Shown: piece after piece, positions 25,451 through 33,358 of the stretch
Layout of the letters: every line of letters begins with the position of its first letter
How positions within the stretch are numbered: the first letter of the stretch is position 1
From: Marine Group III euryarchaeote CG-Epi1
GTDB taxonomy: Archaea; Thermoplasmatota; Poseidoniia; MGIII; CG-Epi1
DNA length: 34,349 nt
Direction: 5' to 3'
Assembly: GCA_001875345.1 (NCBI GenBank)
Contig: MIZA01000006.1
Coordinates: forward strand, 1-34,349
Program-made: the position numbers and the translations under genes
The notes under the pieces: model-generated
Database searches by the model: none
Told to the model about the DNA's origin: nothing
The model's input: the letters and a program-made list of their open reading frames with translations, nothing else

Positions 25451-26227
25451 CTAATCCCATTCCATATCGAAGTCCATATCCTCTGTTTCTTCTTCAACTG
25501 GCTTTGTCGGAGTTACTGGAACTGATTCAGCTGCTGCGACCGGTTCTGCTGCTACTGCAACCGGTTCTGCTGCTACTGCAACCGGTTCTGCTGCTACTGC
25601 AACCGGTTCTGCTGCTACTGCAACCGGTTCTGCCGCCATAGGATTAGACGTTACATTCTCCAGAACGTTTGCTATATCATCTGCTGAAGGCAGAGAAGAC
25701 AATCTACTTCCTGGTAAAAATTTTGTCCCCATTTCAGGAACCATTTCGCCCCTAAGACGCAAAACTGTATCTTTATCAATCTGAGTATAAGAATCAGAAT
25801 AGTCTCCGCTTCCTACTGAAGGCGGGTACATCACAAACTCTCTTTGACGACGAGCTGCCTTAGTTGGCCTAGGAGGCAATCTAACTTCGGACGTGGAAAA
25901 ATCCTCTGGGACTTCGGTAAGTCCTACTGTTGAGGGAAGAGCTGTGTAAAATTGAGGTTCATCTGAAACTACTTTTCTCTTTGGACGTCGCTTCTTTCTA
26001 GGTTTCTTAGGAGAGTTAACAATAAAATAAGATAAGATTGACAACGAAATCATGCATAAAAGGGCTCCAGTAATGTTACTGATTATCTTTGCAGCTATAA
26101 GAAAAAAAACAATAAAAACTATTACCAAAACGGAAACCAATTGAACTGCTAATGAACCAAAACTAATGCCCTTCTTTTTTGATTTTTTAGGTGGGCGCCT
26201 TCCTCTTTTCTTTTGACTGCGGGCCAT
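25451..26227 (-). CDS. Hypothetical membrane protein, basic N-terminus, two TM segments, C-terminal VAAEP heptapeptide repeats
   Basis: 'MARSQKKRGRRPPKKSKKKG' then two hydrophobic segments, 'PKKPRKKRRPKRK', C-terminal (AAEPVAV)n. Confidence 0.75.
   Translation of the reverse strand: MARSQKKRGRRPPKKSKKKGISFGSLAVQLVSVLVIVFIVFFLIAAKIISNITGALLCMISLSILSYFIVNSPKKPRKKRRPKRKVVSDEPQFYTALPSTVGLTEVPEDFSTSEVRLPPRPTKAARRQREFVMYPPSVGSGDYSDSYTQIDKDTVLRLRGEMVPEMGTKFLPGSRLSSLPSADDIANVLENVTSNPMAAEPVAVAAEPVAVAAEPVAVAAEPVAVAAEPVAAAESVPVTPTKPVEEETEDMDFDMEWD
25536..25640. repeat. In-frame 21-bp tandem repeat, about 5 units (gcaaccggttctgctgctact)
   Basis: Units at 25536, 25557, 25578, 25599 and 25620 (first and last slightly diverged); encode AAEPVAV repeats. 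Confidence 0.95.
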
Positions 26228-26309
26228 TTGGTTAGATTGTCACAGTAGATGGAGTATAAGGATTTACCTATAGGAAAGTCTTTTTGTATTGATGGCTTAA
26301 GCAACTAAA

Positions 26310-28292
26310 ATGATTAAGGTTGAATGTAACGGAGAGGTGCTTGAATTTTCCAATGAAATAAGTGCAAATGAAGTCATTAAAAAAACGTATGGAAAAAAAT
26401 CTGGTGCTGTTGCAGCCTTGGTCAACAATGAACAAAAAGATTTATCCTATTTATTAAACGAAAGTTGTCGAGTTGAACTAATTCGAGAGGATTCTAATGA
26501 AGGTTTATACATAATGAGACATTCGTGTGCGCATCTTTTAGCACAAGCTGTTACAGAATTGTTTCCTAATGCAAAACCGACAATTGGACCTCCTATAGAT
26601 GATGGTTTTTATTACGATTTTTTTATGGATCCCATAAATGAAGATGACTTAAGAAGAATCGAAAAGTTAATGAAAAAAATAGTCAAACAAAATTTACCAA
26701 TCCAAAGACAAGAACATAGTAATGAGACTTTGAGGAAGATGTTTTCTGATAACTCATTTAAAATGGAAATAATGGATGACAAAATTGGACAAGAAGTGGG
26801 TTCTTCAACATATAAGCAAGGTAATTTTGTGGATCTATGTAGGGGGCCACACGTCGAAAGTACTTCTAAGTTAAGGTGGTTTAGGCTGACTAATACAAGT
26901 CAAGCATTTTGGAGAGCTGATTCATCAAGGGAAACACTTGTTAGAATTTATGGAATGTGCTATTCATCAAAGGAAGACCTTCAGAATCGTGAAAAATTAC
27001 TTCGTGAGGCTGCAAAGAGAGACCATCGAAAATTAGGGAAAGATTTGCAACTATTTCACATTGATGAAATGGTAGGTCAAGGATTAGTTCTTTGGACACC
27101 ACGTGGAACCATAATCCGAAATGAACTACAACAGTTTATTTCAGAACATTTAATCCGTCAAGGTTACCAACAAATATACACTCCACATATTGGAAAGCTT
27201 GATCTTTATCGGACATCCGGCCATTTCCCATACTATCAAGACAGCCAATATCCTCCAATCATAAAACGAGATACTTTACACAAATTATCCGATGAAAACT
27301 GTACCTGTGGAGACCTATCTAATCTGATGTCAGAAGGTGAAATTGATGGATATATGCTAAAACCTATGAATTGTCCACATCATATTCGTGTGTACGCAAG
27401 TCAACCAAGATCATATCGTGACTTACCTTTAAGATTAGCCGAATTTGGAACTGTGTATCGCTGGGAGCAGTCTGGAGAAATCTCAGGGATGACTAGAGTA
27501 AGGGGCTTTACTCAAGATGACGCTCACTTATTCGTTACAGAAAATCAAATTGAACAAGAGTTGCTTGGTTGTATTGAATTAGTCAAAGTTATTTTTGGGA
27601 CATTAGGAATGAAAGATTATCGTGTTAGGATTGGACTCCGAGATTCAGATTCTGATAAATATGTTGGTAGTCCTGAAAAATGGAATACCGCTGAAGAAGC
27701 ATGTCGAAATGCTGCAGCATCACTAGGCGTTGAATTCAGTGAAGAGCCTGGCGAGGCTGCATTTTACGGTCCAAAGATTGACTTTGTAGTAAAAGATGTA
27801 TTGGGAAGAGAATGGCAATTGGGTACTGTACAGGTAGACTATAACTTACCAGAAAGATTTGACCTTACATATGTTGGTTCAGATGGTGAAAAACATCGCC
27901 CAGTTATGATTCATAGGGCGCCATTTGGTTCAATGGAAAGGTTTTGCGGAGTATTGATCGAACATTTCAATGGAATGTTTCCAACTTGGCTTTCTCCTAC
28001 ACAAGTTCATATTTTGACTATTTCTGAAAAGCATAAAGAATACGCAGAACGAATTGCTCAAACCCTACGCGATTTAGCACTACGAGTCGAAGTGGACTCT
28101 GGTGATGATACCATCGGAAAGAAACTAAGAACTCATCGAAAAATGAGGCCTGCATACCTTATGATTCTTGGGGACGATGAACAAAATAATGAGACTGTAT
28201 CATTTATGGGGCCCGACAGAGAACAAAATACAGGAATATTATTGGAGAAATTTATTTCAGATATAACTGTAGAAATAAAATCAAAATCATAA
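26310..28292 (+). CDS. thrS: Threonyl-tRNA synthetase with TGS and HxxxH editing domain (bacterial-type architecture)
   Basis: N-terminal TGS-like region, 'MRHSCAHLLAQAV' editing motif, 'FVDLCRGPHVEST', class II core 'YMLKPMNCPHH', 'VYRWEQSGEISGMTRVRGFTQDDAHLF'. Confidence 0.95.
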   Translation: MIKVECNGEVLEFSNEISANEVIKKTYGKKSGAVAALVNNEQKDLSYLLNESCRVELIREDSNEGLYIMRHSCAHLLAQAVTELFPNAKPTIGPPIDDGFYYDFFMDPINEDDLRRIEKLMKKIVKQNLPIQRQEHSNETLRKMFSDNSFKMEIMDDKIGQEVGSSTYKQGNFVDLCRGPHVESTSKLRWFRLTNTSQAFWRADSSRETLVRIYGMCYSSKEDLQNREKLLREAAKRDHRKLGKDLQLFHIDEMVGQGLVLWTPRGTIIRNELQQFISEHLIRQGYQQIYTPHIGKLDLYRTSGHFPYYQDSQYPPIIKRDTLHKLSDENCTCGDLSNLMSEGEIDGYMLKPMNCPHHIRVYASQPRSYRDLPLRLAEFGTVYRWEQSGEISGMTRVRGFTQDDAHLFVTENQIEQELLGCIELVKVIFGTLGMKDYRVRIGLRDSDSDKYVGSPEKWNTAEEACRNAAASLGVEFSEEPGEAAFYGPKIDFVVKDVLGREWQLGTVQVDYNLPERFDLTYVGSDGEKHRPVMIHRAPFGSMERFCGVLIEHFNGMFPTWLSPTQVHILTISEKHKEYAERIAQTLRDLALRVEVDSGDDTIGKKLRTHRKMRPAYLMILGDDEQNNETVSFMGPDREQNTGILLEKFISDITVEIKSKS

Positions 28293-28303
28293 AAAAAATT
28301 TAT

Positions 28304-28390
28304 TGGCGCCGAGGGAGGGATTTGAACCCCCGAGGGAAATTTCCCACCGGCTTTCAAGGCCGGCGCTATACCGGGCTAAGCGACCTCGGC
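28304..28390 (-). tRNA. tRNA-Ser (anticodon TGA), class II long variable arm, CCA encoded
   Basis: Reverse complement GCCGAGGTCGCTTAGCCCGGTATAGCGCCGGCCTTGAAAGCCGGTGGGAAATTTCCCTCGGGGGTTCAAATCCCTCCCTCGGCGCCA; variable arm GGGAAATTTCCC. Confidence 0.95.
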
Positions 28391-28407
28391 TCATAAAAAA
28401 AGAGATC

Positions 28408-28427
28408 AGCCCAAACTAATTTGGGCT
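28408..28427 (-). terminator. Hairpin followed by T-tract, candidate terminator of the 76-aa gene
   Basis: AGCCCAAA-ctaa-TTTGGGCT perfect 8-bp stem; on the minus strand it is followed by GATCTCTTTTTTTAT. Confidence 0.5.
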
Positions 28428-28457
28428 AACCATTTTTGACTCTAAGTAAATTTAAAT

Positions 28458-28688
28458 TTACTTTCGACCGCGAGCCATCTCGGACCTAGCTACATCACCG
28501 TCTTTATCGATGTAGTATAGGAATTTGTCTTCTCTAGTGACACCTGCATCTGCAACTTTTTCTGGTCCGCCACCGGTCTTTTTACCGCCTCGAGCCATCT
28601 TAGTTCTCCATACGTGTCCGTCTTTTCCTAAGTAATATAGGTAGCCTGCTTCTTTTGTTACTCCTGTCTTTTCAACTTTTTCAGCCAT
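28458..28688 (-). CDS. Small protein made of two about 30-aa repeats
   Basis: 'EKTGVTKEAGYLYYLGKDGHVWRTKMARGGK' and 'ADAGVTREDKFLYYIDKDGDVARSEMARGRK' align internally; TATA-like 'tatatatact' upstream. Confidence 0.8.
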   Translation of the reverse strand: MAEKVEKTGVTKEAGYLYYLGKDGHVWRTKMARGGKKTGGGPEKVADAGVTREDKFLYYIDKDGDVARSEMARGRK

Positions 28689-28800
28689 GGTTTAACACCA
28701 ATTGTTTAGAAAGTGTAGTGTATATATACTTATCCTGTGAACGTCGTCGAGAAAAAAAAGGATAGATATGTTTATAACTAAGGTTCTAAAATAACAACTT

Positions 28801-29256
28801 ATGGACATGTCCACTGAAATCGGCGATGGAGTAATTATGGACTATTTCGTATCTATGTTATTGATCGGAATCGGAGTTGCTCTCTTAGCTACAGGCTTAT
28901 TCACATCATACTTTGGTGCAGGTAAATCTCAAAAGATTGGTCTCGGCCTCCTTGTAACTGGAATTTTAGCAATAATCATAACATACATCCTAACTTTTGA
29001 AGCTGGAACTGGAGTAACAACCCAATTTGATGATGGAGTATTCATGGATGCTCTAGTATCTGGAATTTCGGCGCTAGCCGGAATGATTATTGGAATGTTT
29101 GTAATCTTATTTGTACTTATGAAAGTAGATACTGTTGACGATTTAGAAGATTTAGACTTAGAAGATCTCGAAGATTTAGACTTAGATGAAGAACTTAAAA
29201 AATTAGAAAAAGAATTAAATGCTGAATCAACTGATTCATCAGGAGAGGAGGAATAA
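28801..29256 (+). CDS. Small multi-TM membrane protein with acidic C-terminal tail
   Basis: Hydrophobic segments plus 'VDDLEDLDLEDLEDLDLDEELKKLEKELNAESTDSSGEEE'; TATA-like 'tttataac' about 30 nt upstream of ATG. Confidence 0.78.
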   Translation: MDMSTEIGDGVIMDYFVSMLLIGIGVALLATGLFTSYFGAGKSQKIGLGLLVTGILAIIITYILTFEAGTGVTTQFDDGVFMDALVSGISALAGMIIGMFVILFVLMKVDTVDDLEDLDLEDLEDLDLDEELKKLEKELNAESTDSSGEEE

Positions 29257-29257
29257 A

Positions 29258-29533
29258 ATGGCCGAAACATCTGAAATTGCAATATCTATGCTTATTGTTG
29301 GCTCTGCCTTATCTATGCTACTGATGGGATTACTCATATCATATTACGGCAGTAGTAAAACTAGAAATGTTGGAATTTTATTTTTAGCGCTAGGTATAGC
29401 TCTGATGTACTACGTAACTTCCATGGCATACGACAGTGTAGTATTCATGAACTCTATCCTCGCTTTCGTCGGTGGAATGCTAGGTGGAATTATTGGCATA
29501 GTTATTTTCTTAGTTGCAATAATTAAATCATAA
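29258..29533 (+). CDS. Small multi-TM membrane protein, paralog of the preceding gene
   Basis: 'SMLIVGSALSMLLMGLLISYYGSSKTRNVGILFLALGIAL...DSVVFMNSILAFVGGMLGGIIGIVIFLV' aligns with upstream protein; SD 'ggagaggagg' before the ATG at 29258 (track start 29219 is probably too long). Confidence 0.75.
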   Translation: MAETSEIAISMLIVGSALSMLLMGLLISYYGSSKTRNVGILFLALGIALMYYVTSMAYDSVVFMNSILAFVGGMLGGIIGIVIFLVAIIKS

Positions 29534-29577
29534 TTAATCAGCATTAGTCTAAAATAGAATAGCGATGCCTAAGCTTT

Positions 29578-31506
29578 GTGAAGTCGGAAGACGACCTTTG
29601 GGATACGGGAAAAGAAGACGATACATCTAGTTCAAATTCTGACGATGATAGTTCAACTCTAGACTTATCTGAAACTTCGCCTGAAAAAGATGAAAAAGAA
29701 ATTAATCTAGCCATACCTGAAGAAAGTGAAGCTATTGAAAAAGACGAGGATTGGGCAATCCCTTTAGCTGAAGATGTTGATGGCTTAAATCTAAGAACTA
29801 TTGGAATAGTAGGCACTGTTGTTATTCTCCTCCTAACAGGAACTCTTTTTTTCTTATTAAATGAAACAAACGCTGAAATTGAAGTTCCCAATGAAAGATA
29901 CGATGAACAAATTAATTATAACGTAAATGGCTTCTTAAATTTTGACAGTAATTTAGATGTTCCTATACCATTTGGATTCTTTGACAATGATATTGTAATA
30001 AACAATTTAGACGTTGTTTTCCAGGGTGAGCTATCTCTTGGAATAGAAGGGCCTCGCCATGTTGAAAAAAATGGATATGGTGAGACTAAAAATTCTCTTT
30101 TTAGGAAATACATAGAGCAAGACCTTGACGATGTTGATGGTACAATCACTGAAGAAGGATCTGAACCTGCTGAACTAAAGAATTCAAACATAAAAAGTAC
30201 ACAAGACCAATATGTTGATAGTAGTTCTCTAAATATTATACGATCGGATATAGTTTCCAATGCTTCTACTGCAAAAATCTCAGGAATAGGTCAACGATGG
30301 GCATGGCAGAGTGCTACAGATTGGATACCTCGTCAACATAGCAGCGGCATATTGCCTCATGGGAATGCATATATTGGAAAGACTTTGACAGTAGGTGACA
30401 GTGGAACTCTATACGAAAGTGGCATTCAATTTACTACTAAAGTGGATAAAGGTGAAAAAATAAAAGATTATGATACGGTAAAAATCCAGATAATGACCTC
30501 ATACGTCTCAGATTCATTACTTGGATATGAATATGAATACAGTTATACGTTTTCTTTTTACATGTCAGAAGTCAGTAGCCTCCCTTTAAAATTTGAAATG
30601 AGATTAACTTCTGAAGCGAAATCACCAGGTGCTCAATTATATTCAATTGATTTAAAATATACTGCCACAGCTAAAGATGTATTTGAGGGAAATGAATTTG
30701 TTCCCACCAAAAATTACGACTCTGTTTCACCTAACAGTGAGGGGGAATTTTTGGCTTGGGACAATGGTGCGCCTGCCTTAGGCACATCTTGCGATGAAAA
30801 TTCACAGCTGAATGGAAATTTTAACTTACAATCTGGAATTGCTGAAGCTAGAAACAATATCTCTTCTTTTGACAATTACATCAAAGACCAACAGGCCAAA
30901 AAAGAAGAAGCTTTTGTAATTGAAGCTAATTTTAGCTCTAACAATGATAATAGATGGAATTTTACAATGGCACATAGTAATGAGCAATCTCAAAAAGTAG
31001 ATGGCTGGATTGTAGACTACCGCCAAGAGAAAATTAATGGTACTACTTTTGTAAACGGAACTGAAAAAGAACTAGATAACCCAATTCTAAAAATGGAAGA
31101 AATAGACACTCCATTGACTGTTTGCTCAGCTGAAAATCTTATGACTGATTTTGAAGAAATTGCCGATTGGGCTATTGACAAAAATACTAATAATGTTAAT
31201 TACGAAACTACTACTCTAATTTTAGGTCAAAATTTGATATCTGAACAAAGCCTTTCATCTCCAACCTCTATTCTTGACTTTGGAAATTTAGATCTAATCA
31301 GCGCAATCTCAGACTTAAATTCTGGGAACTGGAATTTCAATGATTATTCTAATAACATTGATGTTGATACTGCAGGAAGTTACGCATATTTCCTTGATAG
31401 GAGTGGAGGTAGTGACTCTTTAGGTTATGATTATCAGGAAGTAGCTGGAATTGATGCAAAAAACGGATTAGTTATGTTTAATTTGCAATCTAAAAACGCA
31501 CTTTAG
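29578..31506 (+). CDS. Hypothetical single-pass membrane protein with acidic N-terminus and large external domain
   Basis: GTG start; acidic N-term 'MKSEDDLWDTGKEDDTSSSNSDDDSS', TM 'TIGIVGTVVILLLTGTLFFLLN', then about 530 aa with N-x-S/T sites. Confidence 0.75.
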   Translation: MKSEDDLWDTGKEDDTSSSNSDDDSSTLDLSETSPEKDEKEINLAIPEESEAIEKDEDWAIPLAEDVDGLNLRTIGIVGTVVILLLTGTLFFLLNETNAEIEVPNERYDEQINYNVNGFLNFDSNLDVPIPFGFFDNDIVINNLDVVFQGELSLGIEGPRHVEKNGYGETKNSLFRKYIEQDLDDVDGTITEEGSEPAELKNSNIKSTQDQYVDSSSLNIIRSDIVSNASTAKISGIGQRWAWQSATDWIPRQHSSGILPHGNAYIGKTLTVGDSGTLYESGIQFTTKVDKGEKIKDYDTVKIQIMTSYVSDSLLGYEYEYSYTFSFYMSEVSSLPLKFEMRLTSEAKSPGAQLYSIDLKYTATAKDVFEGNEFVPTKNYDSVSPNSEGEFLAWDNGAPALGTSCDENSQLNGNFNLQSGIAEARNNISSFDNYIKDQQAKKEEAFVIEANFSSNNDNRWNFTMAHSNEQSQKVDGWIVDYRQEKINGTTFVNGTEKELDNPILKMEEIDTPLTVCSAENLMTDFEEIADWAIDKNTNNVNYETTTLILGQNLISEQSLSSPTSILDFGNLDLISAISDLNSGNWNFNDYSNNIDVDTAGSYAYFLDRSGGSDSLGYDYQEVAGIDAKNGLVMFNLQSKNAL

Positions 31507-32258
31507 CCAATATAGTTAACGTCTACTTTTTCTTCAACTTCAGATTCACTTTCTTTCAATTGATTTGTTATGCTATCAACTTGCTTAGCTCTCTTTTCTA
31601 ATTCCTCAAGATCTATTTCAATATCTAATAATTTCTGAAGAGATTTCAAAACAACACTTGCAGATTTAGGATCTACCATATATCCACTAGTTTCTCCCAT
31701 TAAACAACCACCTTCCATTCCTTGCAACTTACCCAAACCTAACAAAAGCCCTGAAGCTCCAACGATTCCAGCACCAGGTTCACCATCTATGAATTCAACA
31801 TCTGCTGATTTGAATAACTCTACCACATCTTGAGAAGTAGCTGCACCAAGAACCCTAGGCTCGGGAACTAATTTACCCAAACCATAACCTCCTAATGTAT
31901 AAATGCTAGAAACTCCCATCTCTTTGACAAGTGAGATTAATTGACTGCATAATTCATACTGCCCGGAAGAATCCATACCTTGGTATTCGCCTACTAAAAA
32001 TAACAAATCTTTGTTTTTCCCTTTACCCTTATGATAATAGAGTTCATTATTAACTAATTTAACAACACCATCATCATCAATCAAAACTTGTGGAGGAAAA
32101 TGGGAAGAATATATTTCAGTACATTTTTTAGCTTTCAATTCTTCAATTAAATGCATTGCTGCTAATTTACCAACATTTCCTACACCTGGCAAACCTTCGA
32201 GAAGTATTGCATCTTTTAATTTAATATCTTCAATTTTAACAACTTCTGTAAAGCTCAA
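31503..32258 (-). CDS. PAC2-family (proteasome assembly chaperone-like) protein
   Basis: 'LKDAILLEGLPGVGNVGKLAAMHLIEELKAKKCTEIYSSHFPPQVLI', 'LVGEYQGMDSSGQYELC', 'YTLGGYGLGKLVPEPRVLGA'; TTG start in TTGA overlap with the nop10 stop. Confidence 0.88.
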   Translation of the reverse strand: MSFTEVVKIEDIKLKDAILLEGLPGVGNVGKLAAMHLIEELKAKKCTEIYSSHFPPQVLIDDDGVVKLVNNELYYHKGKGKNKDLLFLVGEYQGMDSSGQYELCSQLISLVKEMGVSSIYTLGGYGLGKLVPEPRVLGAATSQDVVELFKSADVEFIDGEPGAGIVGASGLLLGLGKLQGMEGGCLMGETSGYMVDPKSASVVLKSLQKLLDIEIDLEELEKRAKQVDSITNQLKESESEVEEKVDVNYIG

Positions 32259-32416
32259 AATGATTTCTCCTTTAGCATTCTTCGATATTTACCATATTTA
32301 TCTTCAGGAGAATATTTAGGAGGGAGTGGATTGGATGTTTTACTGTTACAACTATCACAAACGGAACCTAAAGTAAACATATTGCATTTCTTACAGTGCA
32401 AAATTGAAGAACGCAT
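32255..32416 (-). CDS. nop10: H/ACA ribonucleoprotein component Nop10
   Basis: Hand translation: MRSSILHCKKCNMFTLGSVCDSCNSKTSNPLPPKYSPEDKYGKYRRMLKEKSF*; 'PPKYSPEDKYGKYRR' is diagnostic; not in the ORF track (53 aa). Confidence 0.93.
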   Translation of the reverse strand: MRSSILHCKKCNMFTLGSVCDSCNSKTSNPLPPKYSPEDKYGKYRRMLKEKSF

Positions 32417-33189
32417 TATGCCCTCTCAAAGGAACCTATACCACCCTCTTTTTTGAGGAGACTTAAAACCAAATCTACTGCAGATTTTAGTTCTTCTTCT
32501 GCCTGTTTGTAGTTTGGGGCTTTAACTAATACTCTATAGTTAGGAGCTCCATCTGAAGTTATTGTCAATTTGCTGTCTTCATGGATCGCTTTAGGACCCA
32601 TCAATGAAGCTTTGATTCCTTCTACGCCGTCTTCTTTTTCGGAAACCAAACTGAGCATTCCTCCTATGGTAACATATGGTGGAGTAACATTTTCAATTCC
32701 TACTTTGATAAATTCAGACACCCATTTCCCTTTCCACGCTTTTTTGAAATCATCACTGTTAATGACTGATTCTTCAAACGCGCGATATAGACTTTCGTAA
32801 TCATTAACTAAGTCTTCTCTAATTTCATTACGTAATTTTTCGTAATCTACCTTTATGTTCTTCGCAACAAGTTCAAGTAATTTGGAAGCGCGTTGTTCAT
32901 TCTTCCATTCTCTTATTTTCTCTTTTTTTCTATGCCCTGAAACTTGTCTTACTGACGCATCGATGATTTTACTACCTTTTTTAACTTTAGTAACCTTGGC
33001 AACAACCATTTGGCCTTCGCGAATAAAATCTCGTATATATTTTACCCAACCTGAGGCTACTTCTGAAATATGAACAAAAGCTTTCTGATCAGTATATTCA
33101 AGTAAATCTAGAGTAGCGCCGAAATCTTTTACTTCAATAACACGCCCAATAATATAATCGCCATCTTCAGGTACGTCCAAAGGACTCAC
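32416..33189 (-). CDS. Translation initiation factor aIF2 subunit alpha
   Basis: S1 domain 'GDYIIGRVIEVKDFGATLDLLEYTDQKAFVHISEVASGWVKYIRDFIREGQMVVAKV', 'SVRQVSGHRKKEKIREWKNEQRA'; GTG start. Confidence 0.95.
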   Translation of the reverse strand: MSPLDVPEDGDYIIGRVIEVKDFGATLDLLEYTDQKAFVHISEVASGWVKYIRDFIREGQMVVAKVTKVKKGSKIIDASVRQVSGHRKKEKIREWKNEQRASKLLELVAKNIKVDYEKLRNEIREDLVNDYESLYRAFEESVINSDDFKKAWKGKWVSEFIKVGIENVTPPYVTIGGMLSLVSEKEDGVEGIKASLMGPKAIHEDSKLTITSDGAPNYRVLVKAPNYKQAEEELKSAVDLVLSLLKKEGGIGSFERA

Positions 33190-33356
33190 TCAAGCTCCTC
33201 TAGTATCTCCCCAAGAATCTTTGCCTTACCGCCAGTAGGAAGTGCAATTGTTGAACCTGTAACTGGATCCTTTACTACAGTATCACACTTATCAAAAATC
33301 ACTACAGTGTAGTCGCTATCAGGACTTTTAACTTTTAGAAATTTACTTTTTGTCAT
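33186..33356 (-). CDS. rps27e: Ribosomal protein eS27, lacking the zinc-ribbon cysteines
   Basis: Hand translation: MTKSKFLKVKSPDSDYTVVIFDKCDTVVKDPVTGSTIALPTGGKAKILGEILEELE*; 'LPTGGKAKILGEILEEL' matches eS27; position between eL42 and aIF2alpha is conserved; not in the ORF track. Confidence 0.9.
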   Translation of the reverse strand: MTKSKFLKVKSPDSDYTVVIFDKCDTVVKDPVTGSTIALPTGGKAKILGEILEELE

Positions 33357-33358
33357 TT

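Noticed and set aside
25536-25640. Regular repeats that could suggest a CRISPR or regulatory array
   Set aside because: Units are contiguous, without spacers, 21 bp long, in frame and encode AAEPVAV; this is a coding minisatellite.
28929-29282. 117-aa minus-strand ORF rich in Ser
   Set aside because: Antisense shadow of the Asp/Glu/Leu-rich tail of the plus-strand membrane protein; low-complexity translation, no independent support.
29544-29891. 115-aa minus-strand Ser-rich ORF
   Set aside because: Antisense to the acidic N-terminus of the 642-aa protein; composition explained by the reverse complement of GAA/GAT codons.
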